Positions 1 to 9,799 of a stretch of DNA of 49,060 nt are shown piece by piece. Source of the DNA: an uncultured Bacillota bacterium (GTDB taxonomy: Bacteria; Bacillota_I; Bacilli_A; Erysipelotrichales; Coprobacillaceae); contig CASETM010000020.1 in NCBI GenBank assembly GCA_949290865.1, positions 1 through 49,060 on the forward strand, read 5' to 3'. The notes beneath the pieces are model-generated. The model had not been told where the DNA came from, ran no database searches, and worked only from the letters and a program-made list of their open reading frames with translations. The position numbers were made by a program, and so were the translations under genes. Positions within the stretch are counted from its first letter, which is position 1, and the number at the start of each line of letters is the position of its first letter.

Positions 1-164
1 ACAAGTAGCACACCTGCACATTAAGATACAAATCGATGGGTAAATTTGAAATTAATGCCGGGAAGCTTATATAACCACACATATTATAACACTTACTTTG
101 ATAAAAAGAAATGTTTGATTTTCATGACTATGTGTGCCTTGGAGCTTCAGGCGGAAAGGAATGT

Positions 165-653
165 ATGGTTAATATGGAAATAAAAGAAGCAAATATGTTG
201 GATTTAAATAATGTTTATCAGTTGGAAATTACCTGCTTTCCAGAGGCTGAAGCTGCTTCGTATGAAGCTTTACGATCACGACTGGAAACTTTTTGTCAGG
301 GATACGATATTCTATATATTGATGGGCAACCTGCAGGTTATATTGGTGGTCTGAAAAACGATGTTCCTGAATTACCTGATGAAATGTATCACGACAGTTC
401 GTTACATCAAGAAGATGGAAAATATCAACTGATCTTTTCTGTCTGTGTTTTGCCTCAGTATCAAGGGAAAGGGTATGCTAAAGCAATGGTGAAAAATTAT
501 ATTGCGAAAAGAAAAAATAATGTCGATGGTTTTGTTTTGACATGTAAAGATCATTTGATTCCTTTTTATGAAAGCTGTGGCTTTGTTTTTGAAAAAGTAT
601 CGCAATCGACGCATGGTCATGCAAAATGGAATGATATGGTTTTAAAATTATGA
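165..653 (+). CDS. GNAT-family N-acetyltransferase (AANAT-like)
   Basis: This 162-residue protein should transfer an acetyl group from acetyl-CoA to an amine; the substrate is unknown. The acetyl-CoA binding motif QYQGKGYA follows the strand FSVCVLP, and the C-terminal part has the PFYESCGF motif and a GHAKWNDM ending, as in arylalkylamine-acetyltransferase-like GNATs. The frame is open from 111, but the ATG at 165 is preferred because GGAAAGGA ends four bases before it; ATG 174 is an alternative. A TTGAAA/TATAAC pair at 46-75 could be its promoter. It appears monocistronic, ending at a hairpin before glpK. Confidence 0.8.
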   Translation: MVNMEIKEANMLDLNNVYQLEITCFPEAEAASYEALRSRLETFCQGYDILYIDGQPAGYIGGLKNDVPELPDEMYHDSSLHQEDGKYQLIFSVCVLPQYQGKGYAKAMVKNYIAKRKNNVDGFVLTCKDHLIPFYESCGFVFEKVSQSTHGHAKWNDMVLKL

Positions 654-670
654 TATGATATAAGTAATCG

Positions 671-697
671 GGGGAGTGTTTTATACTGCCCTTTTTT
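671..697 (+). terminator. Hairpin plus T-run immediately upstream of glpK
   Basis: The arms 671-679 and 683-691 pair with one G-G mismatch and are followed by six Ts at 692-697, only three bases before the glpK Shine-Dalgarno sequence at 701. An extended -10-like sequence, TGATATAAG, lies at 656-664 just upstream. The hairpin may therefore end the acetyltransferase transcript, or act as a leader terminator controlling glpK. Confidence 0.6.
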
Positions 698-710
698 AGT
701 GGAGGATATT

Positions 711-2207
711 ATGGAAAAGTATTTGATGGCATTAGATCAGGGAACAACAAGTTCCAGGTGTATTATTTTTAAAAAAAATGGAGAGATAAAGAGTATTGCG
801 CAAAAGGAATTCGCACAGATTTATCCACAGCCGGGTTATGTAGAACATGATCCGATGGAAATCTGGTCATCTCAGGTTGCTGTAGCTATTGAAGCAATGG
901 CCAAGGTTAATATTTCAAGTCACAGTATTGCTGGAATTGGTATTACCAATCAAAGAGAAACAACAATAGTGTGGGATAAGACGACGGGGCAGCCAATTTA
1001 TAATGCCATTGTCTGGCAATGTCGTAGAACATCAGAAATGATTGATGAATTAAAGGGAACAGAACTGGCAAAAAGAATTCCGGAAATTACTGGTTTGGTC
1101 CCTGATGCATATTTTTCAGCTTCCAAGATCAAATGGATCTTGGATCATGTTGATGGTGCAAAAGAAAAAGCGCAGAAAGGTGAGCTGTTATTTGGAACAG
1201 TAGACAGCTGGCTAGTTTATAATTTGACTAAAGGTAAGAAACATGTTACAGATTATACAAATGCTTCACGAACAATGTTATATGATATTCATAAACTGGA
1301 ATGGAATCAGGAACTTCTGGATTATTTTGAGATACCAGAATCAATGCTGCCAGATGTCAAACCATCCAGCTATGTTTACGGTTATGTCGATGAAGGGTTG
1401 CTTGGCGGCAAGATTCCAATTTGTGGTATTGCAGGGGATCAGCAGGCGGCATTGTTTGGACAGTGCTGTTTTCAAAAGGGGGATATCAAGAATACTTATG
1501 GAACTGGCTGTTTTTTGCTGATGCATACAGGAACACAGCCAATTCAGTCTCAAAATGGTCTTGTTACAACGATTGCGGCCAGCTATGGTGATAAGATCAA
1601 TTATGCTTTAGAGGGAAGTGTTTTCGTGGCTGGGGCCAGTATTCAATGGTTGCGTGATGGTCTGGAAATGATTAAGTCTGCCCCGGATTCGATGAAATAC
1701 GCTTGTGAAGTTGAAGATACGAATAATGTCTATGTGGTTCCGGCTTTTACTGGTTTAGGAGCGCCATACTGGTCTCAAGATGCACGAGGGATGATTGTTG
1801 GGCTAACTAGAGGGGTAACCAAAAATCATATTATACGTGCAACTTTGGAATCAATTGCTTATCAGTCTTATGATGTCATTGAAGCGATGAAGGAAGATGC
1901 GAAAGATAATATTGGCATTTTGAAAGTTGATGGCGGTGCTTCAACCAATGATTTTCTCATGCAGTTTCAAAGTGATATTTGTCATACGATCGTTCATAGA
2001 CCGAAATGTGTTGAAACAACGGCATTGGGTGCTGCATATCTGGCAGGACTGGCTGTCGGTGTTTATAAAGATGAAGAAGATATTATCAGTAACTGGGCCA
2101 TTGATCAGCAGTTTTTGCCAACGATGAGTCATGAAAGAAAGAATAAGCTGATCAAAGGATGGAAAAAAGCAGTTCATCTTTGTTTGAATTATGGAAATGA
2201 AGAATAA
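711..2207 (+). CDS. glpK: Glycerol kinase
   Basis: GlpK phosphorylates glycerol to glycerol 3-phosphate with ATP in the cytoplasm. The 498-residue length is normal for the FGGY kinase family. It has the N-terminal motif [10 protein letters not shown], then [26 protein letters not shown], and the C-terminal [15 protein letters not shown] and [13 protein letters not shown] motifs. The ATG at 711 follows GGAGG at 701-705; the in-frame GTG at 699 overlaps that site and is rejected. Many Gram-positive GlpKs carry a histidine phosphorylated by HPr (YHFYG context); here the aligned stretch reads [11 protein letters not shown], with no histidine. There is no adjacent glpF or glpD, so the gene stands alone behind its leader hairpin. 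Confidence 0.96.
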   Translation: MEKYLMALDQGTTSSRCIIFKKNGEIKSIAQKEFAQIYPQPGYVEHDPMEIWSSQVAVAIEAMAKVNISSHSIAGIGITNQRETTIVWDKTTGQPIYNAIVWQCRRTSEMIDELKGTELAKRIPEITGLVPDAYFSASKIKWILDHVDGAKEKAQKGELLFGTVDSWLVYNLTKGKKHVTDYTNASRTMLYDIHKLEWNQELLDYFEIPESMLPDVKPSSYVYGYVDEGLLGGKIPICGIAGDQQAALFGQCCFQKGDIKNTYGTGCFLLMHTGTQPIQSQNGLVTTIAASYGDKINYALEGSVFVAGASIQWLRDGLEMIKSAPDSMKYACEVEDTNNVYVVPAFTGLGAPYWSQDARGMIVGLTRGVTKNHIIRATLESIAYQSYDVIEAMKEDAKDNIGILKVDGGASTNDFLMQFQSDICHTIVHRPKCVETTALGAAYLAGLAVGVYKDEEDIISNWAIDQQFLPTMSHERKNKLIKGWKKAVHLCLNYGNEE

Positions 2208-2214
2208 TTAAATG

Positions 2215-2254
2215 AAACAGTTCATATATTTAAAAGAACTGTTTTTTATTTTTT
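2215..2254 (+). terminator. Rho-independent terminator of glpK
   Basis: AAACAGTTC (2215-2223) pairs perfectly with GAACTGTTT (2236-2244) and runs into a T-rich tract. Its last two Ts are the first two bases of the upstream CIRCE element. Confidence 0.85.
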
Positions 2255-2279
2255 AGCAATCATTTATGTAGAGTGCTAA
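2253..2279 (+). promoter_or_regulatory. CIRCE operator 1 of groESL
   Basis: TTAGCAATC, nine bases, then GAGTGCTAA matches the HrcA operator consensus TTAGCACTC-N9-GAGTGCTAA with one mismatch and exact spacing. It lies upstream of the groES promoter. Confidence 0.85.
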
Positions 2280-2308
2280 AAAGTTCATTTTCAGTTCATA
2301 TATAAGTC

Positions 2309-2314
2309 TATAAT
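2309..2314 (+). promoter_or_regulatory. -10 box of the groESL promoter
   Basis: A perfect TATAAT lies between the two CIRCE elements. The -35 is unclear (TTTTCA at 2288 or TTCATT at 2284). Transcription should start near 2321, at the edge of the second CIRCE. Confidence 0.7.
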
Positions 2315-2322
2315 AGACTGTG

Positions 2323-2349
2323 TTAGCAAAAAGGTAGCGAGAGTGCTAA
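2323..2349 (+). promoter_or_regulatory. CIRCE operator 2 of groESL
   Basis: TTAGCAAAA, nine bases, then a perfect GAGTGCTAA right half. The left half has three mismatches but the spacing is exact. It covers the start of the transcript, and its right half runs into the groES Shine-Dalgarno AAGGAGG. Confidence 0.85.
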
Positions 2350-2363
2350 GGAGGTAATGAAAT

Positions 2364-2624
2364 ATGCTAAGACCATTAAATACAAATGTGATATTAAAAA
2401 AAGAAAAAGCAGAAACAACAACAGCCAGCGGCATTGTCCTGGTATCGCCAAAGGAAACGGCAGAAAATCAGGCAAAAGTTGTTGCAGTTGGACCAAAATG
2501 TGATGATTTGCTGAAAGCTGGTGCAACTGTTATTTTCAAAGAATATACGGGAACTCAGTTTAAGCAGGATGATGATGAATATATGATATTAGATCAGAAA
2601 GATATTTTAGCAGTTATTGAATAG
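2364..2624 (+). CDS. groES: GroES co-chaperonin
   Basis: This 86-residue heptameric co-chaperonin caps GroEL and releases folded substrate in the cytoplasm. The N-terminal [13 protein letters not shown], the mobile-loop core TTTASGIVL and the end [10 protein letters not shown] identify it. It is somewhat shorter than the usual 94-97 residues, with a shortened middle. AAGGAGG at 2348-2354 fixes the ATG at 2364. It is co-transcribed with groEL 12 bases downstream, and two CIRCE sites imply HrcA repression relieved by heat or misfolded protein. Confidence 0.97.
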   Translation: MLRPLNTNVILKKEKAETTTASGIVLVSPKETAENQAKVVAVGPKCDDLLKAGATVIFKEYTGTQFKQDDDEYMILDQKDILAVIE

Positions 2625-2633
2625 GAGGAATAA

Positions 2634-4246
<1,613 letters not shown>

Positions 4247-4247
<1 letters not shown>

Positions 4248-4264
4248 AAAACAATGTTGTTTTT
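4247..4264 (+). terminator. Weak terminator after groEL
   Basis: AAAAACAA (4247-4254) and TTGTTTTT (4257-4264) form an AU-rich hairpin whose 3' arm is itself the T-run. The call is weak because of low GC and a very small loop. Confidence 0.45.
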
Positions 4265-4285
4265 GAGGTAAATTAAGGAATATTC

Positions 4286-4314
4286 TTGACAGCTAAAGCG
4301 TAAAATGATAATAT
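4286..4314 (+). promoter_or_regulatory. Promoter of infC-rpmI-rplT
   Basis: A perfect TTGACA at 4286-4291, a 17-base spacer and TAATAT at 4309-4314, with TG at 4306-4307 giving an extended -10. Transcription should start near 4321. This is one of the best sigma-A promoters in the window. Confidence 0.88.
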
Positions 4315-4320
4315 CTTTAT

Positions 4321-4460
4321 GCAAATGAAAAGTAGTGGAAAGAAGAAGTGCCTGCTTCTCGCCCGATTGATGATGTCGATGGGCAAATGTCACTAAGATA
4401 GAATATCTTAATGTCGATAGTGGGTACTTAATGTGCTCACTTTTTATTTCACTATAATAA
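4321..4460 (+). promoter_or_regulatory. Structured leader of the infC operon (L20-leader type)
   Basis: About 140 bases separate the promoter from infC. They can form a stem GCCC/GGGC (4361-4364 with 4381-4384), a perfect hairpin TAAGATA-GAA-TATCTTA (4394-4410) and a terminator hairpin. In many Firmicutes this leader is bound by ribosomal protein L20, which promotes termination; that role is inferred here from position and architecture. Confidence 0.7.
4420..4446 (+). terminator. Leader terminator (attenuator) before infC
   Basis: GTGGGTAC (4420-4427) pairs with GTGCTCAC (4433-4440), allowing two G-U pairs, with loop TTAAT, followed by TTTTTATTT. It lies 35 bases before the infC start, as expected for attenuation of the operon. 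Confidence 0.75.
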
Positions 4461-4475
4461 ATGGAGGTGGCTTTT

Positions 4476-5018
4476 ATTAGCAGATTTGATAACAGAAAAC
4501 CAAAACAACCAGATGATTTAGTTAACGAAAGAATTCGTTTCAAGGAAGTGTTGGTTATTGATCAAAACGGTGATCAGTTAGGGGTTAAAAGTAGAAATGA
4601 AGCATTAGATATTGCTTATGATGCTGAATTGGATTTGGTGTGTGTTGCGCCAAATGCTAAACCGCCAGTATGCCGTATTATGAATTTTGGTAAATATCGT
4701 TTTGAACAACAGAAAAAAGCAAAAGAAATGAAAAAGAATTCGAAGGTTGTGACTTTGAAAGAAACGCAATTATCTGTAACGATTGATGTTCATGATAAGA
4801 ATGTGAAGTTAAAAAGAACGTTAAAATGGTTAGAAGAAGGTAATAAGGTAAAAGTAGCAATCAGATTTAGAGGAAGACAGCTTGCACACGTTGATTTGGG
4901 GAAAAAAGTTATTGATGACTTTGTTGAAGAATGTGCAGAAGTCGGTCAAATTGAAAAACCGGCTAAACTGGAAGGACGTACTTTAACAGCTATATTAGCG
5001 CCAAAAAAGAAAAAGTAA
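4476..5018 (+). CDS. infC: Translation initiation factor IF-3, with AUU start
   Basis: IF-3 binds the 30S subunit, keeps it apart from the 50S and checks the start codon. The sequence has the family motifs LVNERIRF, VIDQNGDQLG, APNAKPPVCRIMNFGKYRFE and the C-terminal TLTAILAPKKKK. The frame is open from an ATG at 4461, but that ATG abuts the Shine-Dalgarno GGAGGT at 4463-4468. The correctly spaced codon is ATT at 4476, giving ISRFDNRKPK and 180 residues. AUU starts are known for infC in other bacteria and let IF-3 repress its own translation. It leads the infC-rpmI-rplT operon. Confidence 0.95.
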   Translation: MSRFDNRKPKQPDDLVNERIRFKEVLVIDQNGDQLGVKSRNEALDIAYDAELDLVCVAPNAKPPVCRIMNFGKYRFEQQKKAKEMKKNSKVVTLKETQLSVTIDVHDKNVKLKRTLKWLEEGNKVKVAIRFRGRQLAHVDLGKKVIDDFVEECAEVGQIEKPAKLEGRTLTAILAPKKKK

Positions 5019-5037
5019 TTAATGGAGGAAATATATT

Positions 5038-5232
5038 ATGCCAAAAATGAAATCACATAGCGGATTAAAAAAACGTTTAAAAAGAACAGGTAGTGGAAAA
5101 TTAAAACGTAGCCATGCTTATGTTTCACATTTATCACATAACAAAACTCATAAACAAAAGAAACACTTAGCGAAAGCAACAGTTGTTAGTGCTTCTGATT
5201 ATAAGAGAATTAAATCAAGATTATGTAAATAA
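5038..5232 (+). CDS. rpmI: 50S ribosomal protein L35
   Basis: This small basic protein of 64 residues starts with the L35 signature [20 protein letters not shown]. It is a structural part of the large ribosomal subunit. GGAGGAA lies nine bases before the ATG, and the gene is 19 bases after infC in the conserved infC-rpmI-rplT order. Expression should follow the attenuated leader upstream of infC. Confidence 0.97.
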   Translation: MPKMKSHSGLKKRLKRTGSGKLKRSHAYVSHLSHNKTHKQKKHLAKATVVSASDYKRIKSRLCK

Positions 5233-5261
5233 TCAAAGGAATGAAATAGGAGGAAGAAACG

Positions 5262-5624
5262 ATGGCAAGAGTTAAAGGTGGATATACAACTAGACATAGA
5301 AGAAAAAAGATTATTAAATTAGCCAAAGGATATTTTGGTTCTAAACATAAGTTATATAAAACTGCTCATGAACAGGTTATGCACTCTATGGCATATGCAT
5401 ATAGAGACAGAAGAAATTTAAAGAGAGAAATGAGAAAATTATGGATTGCACGTATTAATGCTGCAGCAAGAATGAATAATATCTCATATTCTAAGTTAAT
5501 GCACGGTTTAAAACTGGCAAATATTGAAATCAACAGAAAGATGTTATCAGAAGTTGCAATCTGTGATCCTGAAGGATTTACAGCAATTGTTGATACAGCA
5601 AAAAAAGCATTAGAAAACGCGTAA
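5262..5624 (+). CDS. rplT: 50S ribosomal protein L20
   Basis: L20 (120 residues) binds 23S rRNA early in large-subunit assembly. The start [23 protein letters not shown] and the motifs [20 protein letters not shown] and NRKMLSEVA are diagnostic; the second quoted motif spans about residues 47-66. An AGGAGGAAG site precedes the ATG. In Gram-positives L20 also represses this operon by binding the infC leader, which fits the leader and terminator seen at 4321-4446. It is the last gene of the operon, closed by a terminator at 5642. Confidence 0.97.
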   Translation: MARVKGGYTTRHRRKKIIKLAKGYFGSKHKLYKTAHEQVMHSMAYAYRDRRNLKREMRKLWIARINAAARMNNISYSKLMHGLKLANIEINRKMLSEVAICDPEGFTAIVDTAKKALENA

Positions 5625-5641
5625 TAAAATTAAGCAAAATT

Positions 5642-5672
5642 AAGCAAATCAAAAGGTTTTGCTTTTTTTTTG
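5642..5672 (+). terminator. Terminator of infC-rpmI-rplT
   Basis: AAGCAAA (5642-5648) pairs with TTTGCTT (5658-5664) and continues into a run of Ts to 5671. Confidence 0.75.
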
Positions 5673-5734
5673 TGAAAAAATATATTTATTTGTTTAAATA
5701 TGATACAATGAATAGTGATTAAGGAGGGGGATTT

Positions 5735-7246
5735 ATGGAAATCTTGAAAAGATATGCAGAAAAGAAAAAAATTTTTATGTCTGCATTTATTTTATCTGGA
5801 ATATATACAGTTTTATATATTCTTGGAAAATTAATGAATGGCAATGATCTGTCTTTAGATTCTTCATCATCTGCTATTTCAACATTGTCAACAATGATTA
5901 CAGTTATCGTAATCATATTTTATGTAACGTTGATTGTTTCAGTAGTTGGAATGGTACTGGCTGGAGTCTATTATTTTGTAAAAGATAAAAGTGATTTTGT
6001 CATGTTAGGTGAATTTGTAGGTTATGCTATTTCTTCAGTGTTATTAGGTTTATCAGTATCAGGTATTAATGCAGCTGCAAAAGTTGTTAAAGCATATTCA
6101 AGTGGAGATTATTCATCGTTATTGACTATGAATTATTCAGGTATGATTGAAGCAATGGATAGAGCTTCAAGCTGTATGGAGTATTTTCAATGGGTCATGA
6201 TCATTATGTTCATTTTTAATCTGATTGTTTTCCTGACGATGAAAGATGTCATCAAAACAAACAATTTTGCATATAGTTTAGATGACAATTTTGGTGCACA
6301 GGGGCAAAGAATTGTCAGCTATGATCCACAAACTGGAAAACCAGTATATGAAAATGTCCAGACAGGACATTCAGCTAGTGGAAATGGCGTGAATGCAGGT
6401 TCATCAATGCCAGTAAAGAACTCTGTTGATTTGGGATCGTTCTTTAAATCAAAAAATGGAAAAATAGTCATTGGTGTTGTTATTGCTGTGATCGTTGCTT
6501 TTGGTGGCTATAAAATTTATGATACGTATTTTAATAAGACTTCAATTAACCTGCTGGAAAACGTTAAAGTTGAATTTAGTGGATATGATGGATCAGGAAG
6601 AATATTTTCATGCGAGATTGGTAATATAGAATACGATAAAACCAATGCGGAATTAGCAAGTTTTGTAAATTCTATTTATTTGGATTATGATTATGAAGAA
6701 GATTTAAAAAATGGTGATGAAGTAGAAATTACGGCTGTTTATGATCAAAGTCAAGCTGATACGCTCAAACTGGATGTAAAAGGTGCAACAAAAAAAGTAA
6801 AAGTTAAAGGGCTTATAGAGAGATATAAAAAAGCATCGGACGTTCCTAGTAAAACGTCAAGCAATGTGAAGAAGGCAATGGATGAAGAAATGCAAGAGGA
6901 ATATGATAATCGTCAATCTAGTTATTCTTCATATAAAACGTCATTTGTTTCAATGTATTATGCATATGATAAAGAATCTAGCTATACGCCAGAAGATTAT
7001 TGTATAGGAATATATAAAGTTGAACATACAACTAATTATGGAAATACACCTGAAACAGAAACATTTTATGCTATTGCTTATATGACAGATGTTAATTCTG
7101 AATATTCAGATGATGATGATCATTATGTTTATATTTCAACACTATATGATTCAAGTTATAATAGAATTTCTGATGAATCACAAATTCAAGCAGCATTGGA
7201 AGATTCTTATTATTTTGATGATCACAAAATTACAAAATTTGAATAA
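5735..7246 (+). CDS. Multi-pass membrane protein of unknown function
   Basis: I do not recognise this 503-residue protein. Hydrophobic segments lie near residues 13-33, 52-80, 91-112 and 152-171, followed by a polar linker and another single span near 246-263 (KIVIGVVIAVIVAFGGYKIY). The remaining 240 residues have regular beta-like alternation, are rich in Tyr, Asp and Ser, and probably lie outside the cell. An internal segment SYDPQTGKPVYENVQTG precedes the last span. AAGGAGGGGG precedes the ATG, and an extended -10, TGATACAAT, lies at 5701-5709. It is monocistronic, with its own terminator. A stress or envelope sensing role would be a guess. Confidence 0.75.
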   Translation: MEILKRYAEKKKIFMSAFILSGIYTVLYILGKLMNGNDLSLDSSSSAISTLSTMITVIVIIFYVTLIVSVVGMVLAGVYYFVKDKSDFVMLGEFVGYAISSVLLGLSVSGINAAAKVVKAYSSGDYSSLLTMNYSGMIEAMDRASSCMEYFQWVMIIMFIFNLIVFLTMKDVIKTNNFAYSLDDNFGAQGQRIVSYDPQTGKPVYENVQTGHSASGNGVNAGSSMPVKNSVDLGSFFKSKNGKIVIGVVIAVIVAFGGYKIYDTYFNKTSINLLENVKVEFSGYDGSGRIFSCEIGNIEYDKTNAELASFVNSIYLDYDYEEDLKNGDEVEITAVYDQSQADTLKLDVKGATKKVKVKGLIERYKKASDVPSKTSSNVKKAMDEEMQEEYDNRQSSYSSYKTSFVSMYYAYDKESSYTPEDYCIGIYKVEHTTNYGNTPETETFYAIAYMTDVNSEYSDDDDHYVYISTLYDSSYNRISDESQIQAALEDSYYFDDHKITKFE

Positions 7247-7255
7247 AATTGAAAG

Positions 7256-7286
7256 AAGGAGATTAGTAATGCTAACTCCTTTTTTA
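7256..7286 (+). terminator. Terminator of the 503-residue membrane protein gene
   Basis: AAGGAG and TTAG (7256-7266, with one bulged A) pair with CTAACTCCTT (7272-7281), then six Ts. Confidence 0.8.
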
Positions 7287-7289
7287 TTG

Positions 7290-7731
7290 GGGAAAATAGT
7301 ATACTCTATTATATATAGAGAGATATTAAATGAAAAATATCTATAATTATTTATATGTATTTAGTAGTTAAATTGTATTACAGTATAATTTACAGAATTG
7401 AACAATGTTTAGTAATATTTGTTTAGCTTTTTATAGGGTATACATTTATTGATTGTTTAGAGAATACCAGTAAAATTGGTTAATGATTATACTTTAATAT
7501 CATAAGAATAAAAACATCTACTGGCTGATGCTGAATTGGTTTTGGTGAATATGACTATTTTGATTATGGATGAATCAATTTATCAATTGATTAAAAAAGT
7601 ACTATCTGTTTTATGAAAGGATTATTGAAAATGGATTAAAAGCTTTTAAATGGAAATTCTTTTTCTGATGATGTAAGAAAAATATGATAAAATTAGGGTG
7701 ATTTTATCCAAAGTGGGGAGGATAGGATAGT
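7290..7731 (+). other. 442-base AT-rich stretch without a supported gene
   Basis: No convincing gene lies here. A 34-codon open stretch at 7512-7616 (it contains LADAELVLVNMTILIMDE) looks protein-like but has no start site and could be a remnant. Near the right end, TGATAAAAT at 7685-7693 is a probable extended -10 for the ABC operon, and GGGGAGG at 7715-7721 is its ribosome-binding site. Confidence 0.5.
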
Positions 7732-9027
7732 ATGGGAACGTTGCGCTTTTCCATGACGATGCTAATTAGAGATTATAGAAAAAGTATATTTTATGGAATG
7801 ACTTTGGTTTTTGCGGTTGCGGTATCGTTTGTATTTTTTAATATAATTAATAATAAAGATCTAGTTGATCAGATGATTGCTTCTAGTGGCGGAACATGGC
7901 ATGAGGTGAAAATGCCTTTTTCATCGGTTTTATCTTTTTTAATTGTCTGTTTTTGTTGCTTTATGATTTTTTTCGCTAATAATTTCTTTTTAACAAGAAA
8001 GACAACGGAATTGGCAGTTATGGGTATGTCAGGGTCAGGATATATCAATTCAACAATATATGTTCTATATCAGACATTTGTTTTGCTGCTTTTGGCAACG
8101 CCATTAGGTATATTGTTAGGAAGGATTGTTGTTCCTTATGCTAATCAGTATATGTATACGGCATTAGGTATTGATAAAGATATTCATATTATTGCTAAGG
8201 AAGCTTATCTTTATTCTTTTCTGATTGTTGCCATTGTACTGGCAATGATTTGTGTATTGACGGCAGGATATCTTCATCGTAATGATATTCTGGTCTTGCT
8301 ATCGCAAGAAAAAGAAATGAATTTTAACAAAGGTTCGCGAAAGACGTCATCGCTACTGTATATAGGTATTTACATAATGGGAATTGTTATGATGTTTATG
8401 AATCCTCATCAGGCTGATGCCTATATTGCTCCAACTCTTGTCGGTATTATTGGTGCGATAGGGATCATCCGTTACGTTTTGCCTGATGTCATTAGAAAAA
8501 TGAAAAAAGATGTATTTCTGACTAAAAGGCATATTTTGATCTCTATTTCTAACTTGAGCTATTCTATTCAAAGATCTTTGCTGCTGTTTGGACTGATGAC
8601 TGTTTCAGTAACAGGAATGATGGCTATTCTGGTAGCCTGTAAGGATTCACCAAGAGAGTTTACAACAGCAGTTATTGGCTATATTGTCGTCATTGTTTTG
8701 CTGGCTGTTTCAATTGTTTACAAATTATCAATGGAAGCAATGACAAGAAAAATACTTTTTTCTAATTTATGGAAAATTGGCTATACAAGGAAAGAACTTA
8801 GAAAAATGATTAAACAGGAAATTGCTATGTATTATACGATTTTAATATGCATACCGTTGGTCTATATTATCTTTATTGCGGGACGATTTATTTATTATGA
8901 AGAAATGACTTTTTATTTTGTATTAGTTTTTTCATTAGCTTATATTATACCAATCGCTCTATCGGGACTGATAACATATTATCAGTATGAACAAGCGGTG
9001 GTTAAATCGATCAAAGGAGGTAAATAA
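7732..9027 (+). CDS. BceB-like ABC transporter permease lacking the extracellular domain (A)
   Basis: This 431-residue permease has about ten predicted spans (near residues 18-38, 62-87, 107-130, 160-185, 209-227, 233-252, 284-303, 314-335, 370-392, 398-420). An FtsX-type half lies near residues 60-185 (FANNFFLTRKTTELAVMG) and a second in the C-terminus (LWKIGYTRKELRKMIKQE). The layout is that of BceB permeases, which export or disengage peptide antibiotics, but the roughly 200-residue extracellular domain normally after span 7 is missing: only ACKDSPREF joins spans 7 and 8. The stop is one base before the ATPase gene. The permease at 9799 is a paralogue, so a heteromeric transporter is likely. 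The substrate is unknown. Confidence 0.8.
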   Translation: MGTLRFSMTMLIRDYRKSIFYGMTLVFAVAVSFVFFNIINNKDLVDQMIASSGGTWHEVKMPFSSVLSFLIVCFCCFMIFFANNFFLTRKTTELAVMGMSGSGYINSTIYVLYQTFVLLLLATPLGILLGRIVVPYANQYMYTALGIDKDIHIIAKEAYLYSFLIVAIVLAMICVLTAGYLHRNDILVLLSQEKEMNFNKGSRKTSSLLYIGIYIMGIVMMFMNPHQADAYIAPTLVGIIGAIGIIRYVLPDVIRKMKKDVFLTKRHILISISNLSYSIQRSLLLFGLMTVSVTGMMAILVACKDSPREFTTAVIGYIVVIVLLAVSIVYKLSMEAMTRKILFSNLWKIGYTRKELRKMIKQEIAMYYTILICIPLVYIIFIAGRFIYYEEMTFYFVLVFSLAYIIPIALSGLITYYQYEQAVVKSIKGGK

Positions 9028-9028
9028 A

Positions 9029-9799
9029 ATGGAAAAAAAAGAAATATTAGTTGCTGATAAAATTACCAAGATTTATGGTATTGGCACAAAAACGTTGTTT
9101 GAAGCTTTACATGAAGTATCATTGACGATGTACGAGGGAGAGTTTGTCTGTATCATGGGTCCTTCGGGTGCTGGAAAATCAACATTTATTAACAATTTGT
9201 CAACGATTGATATTCCTACTAAAGGAAAAGTTTTTATTAATGGAACAGAAGTACGTGCGATGTCAGAAGGTGAAATTGGCAGATTTCGATATGAAAACCT
9301 AGGTTTTATTTTTCAGGAATTTAATTTGTTGGATTCATTGACTATTTTTGAAAATATTGCTGTTCCGCTTACGCTAGCCAATGTCAAAAAAGATGAGATC
9401 AAAGCCAGAGTCAGTGATATTGCCAAAAAACTTGGTGTAGAACAGACTTTGGAAAAATTTCCCAATGAATGTTCTGGTGGTCAAAGACAGCGTGTGGCAA
9501 TATGCAGAGCGCTGGTTACCAACCCTAAACTCATCATTGCTGATGAACCAACTGGAAATCTGGATAGTAAGAATTCTCATGAAATATTGTCTTTATTCAA
9601 AGAATTAAATGAAAAAGAAGGTGTTTCGATTCTAATGGTAACTCATGATGCTAAAATCGCTTCCTACTCATCGAAACTGCTGTATATCAAAGACGGTGTC
9701 ATTGATCGGATGATCGAAAGGGAAGGGTTGTCACAGAAAGAATACTTTTATAAAATTGTTGATATTAATTCCAGTGAATCACAGGAGCTGTTTGAATAA
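9029..9799 (+). CDS. ABC transporter ATP-binding protein (BceA-like)
   Basis: This 256-residue ATPase powers the flanking permeases. It has Walker A GPSGAGKST, Q-loop FQEFNLL, signature CSGGQRQRVA, Walker B LIIADEPTGNLD and the switch histidine in MVTHD. The signature starts with Cys where most have Leu. The ATG at 9029 follows AAAGGAGG at 9013-9020; the open frame upstream to 8987 overlaps the permease and is rejected. The stop overlaps the start of the next permease (TAATG), so the three genes form one translationally coupled operon. The closest relatives should be the LolD/MacB/BceA group. No two-component system lies beside it, unlike typical bce loci. Confidence 0.93.
   Translation: MEKKEILVADKITKIYGIGTKTLFEALHEVSLTMYEGEFVCIMGPSGAGKSTFINNLSTIDIPTKGKVFINGTEVRAMSEGEIGRFRYENLGFIFQEFNLLDSLTIFENIAVPLTLANVKKDEIKARVSDIAKKLGVEQTLEKFPNECSGGQRQRVAICRALVTNPKLIIADEPTGNLDSKNSHEILSLFKELNEKEGVSILMVTHDAKIASYSSKLLYIKDGVIDRMIEREGLSQKEYFYKIVDINSSESQELFE

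Noticed and set aside
7089-7346. 85-codon frame overlapping the end of the membrane protein gene
   Set aside because: It is an out-of-frame shadow rich in Ile, Met and Leu produced by Asp/Tyr-rich coding sequence, and it runs through the terminator.
7512-7616. Short coding-like stretch in the gap before the ABC operon
   Set aside because: It has no start codon with a ribosome-binding site and no recognisable homology; kept only as a possible remnant.
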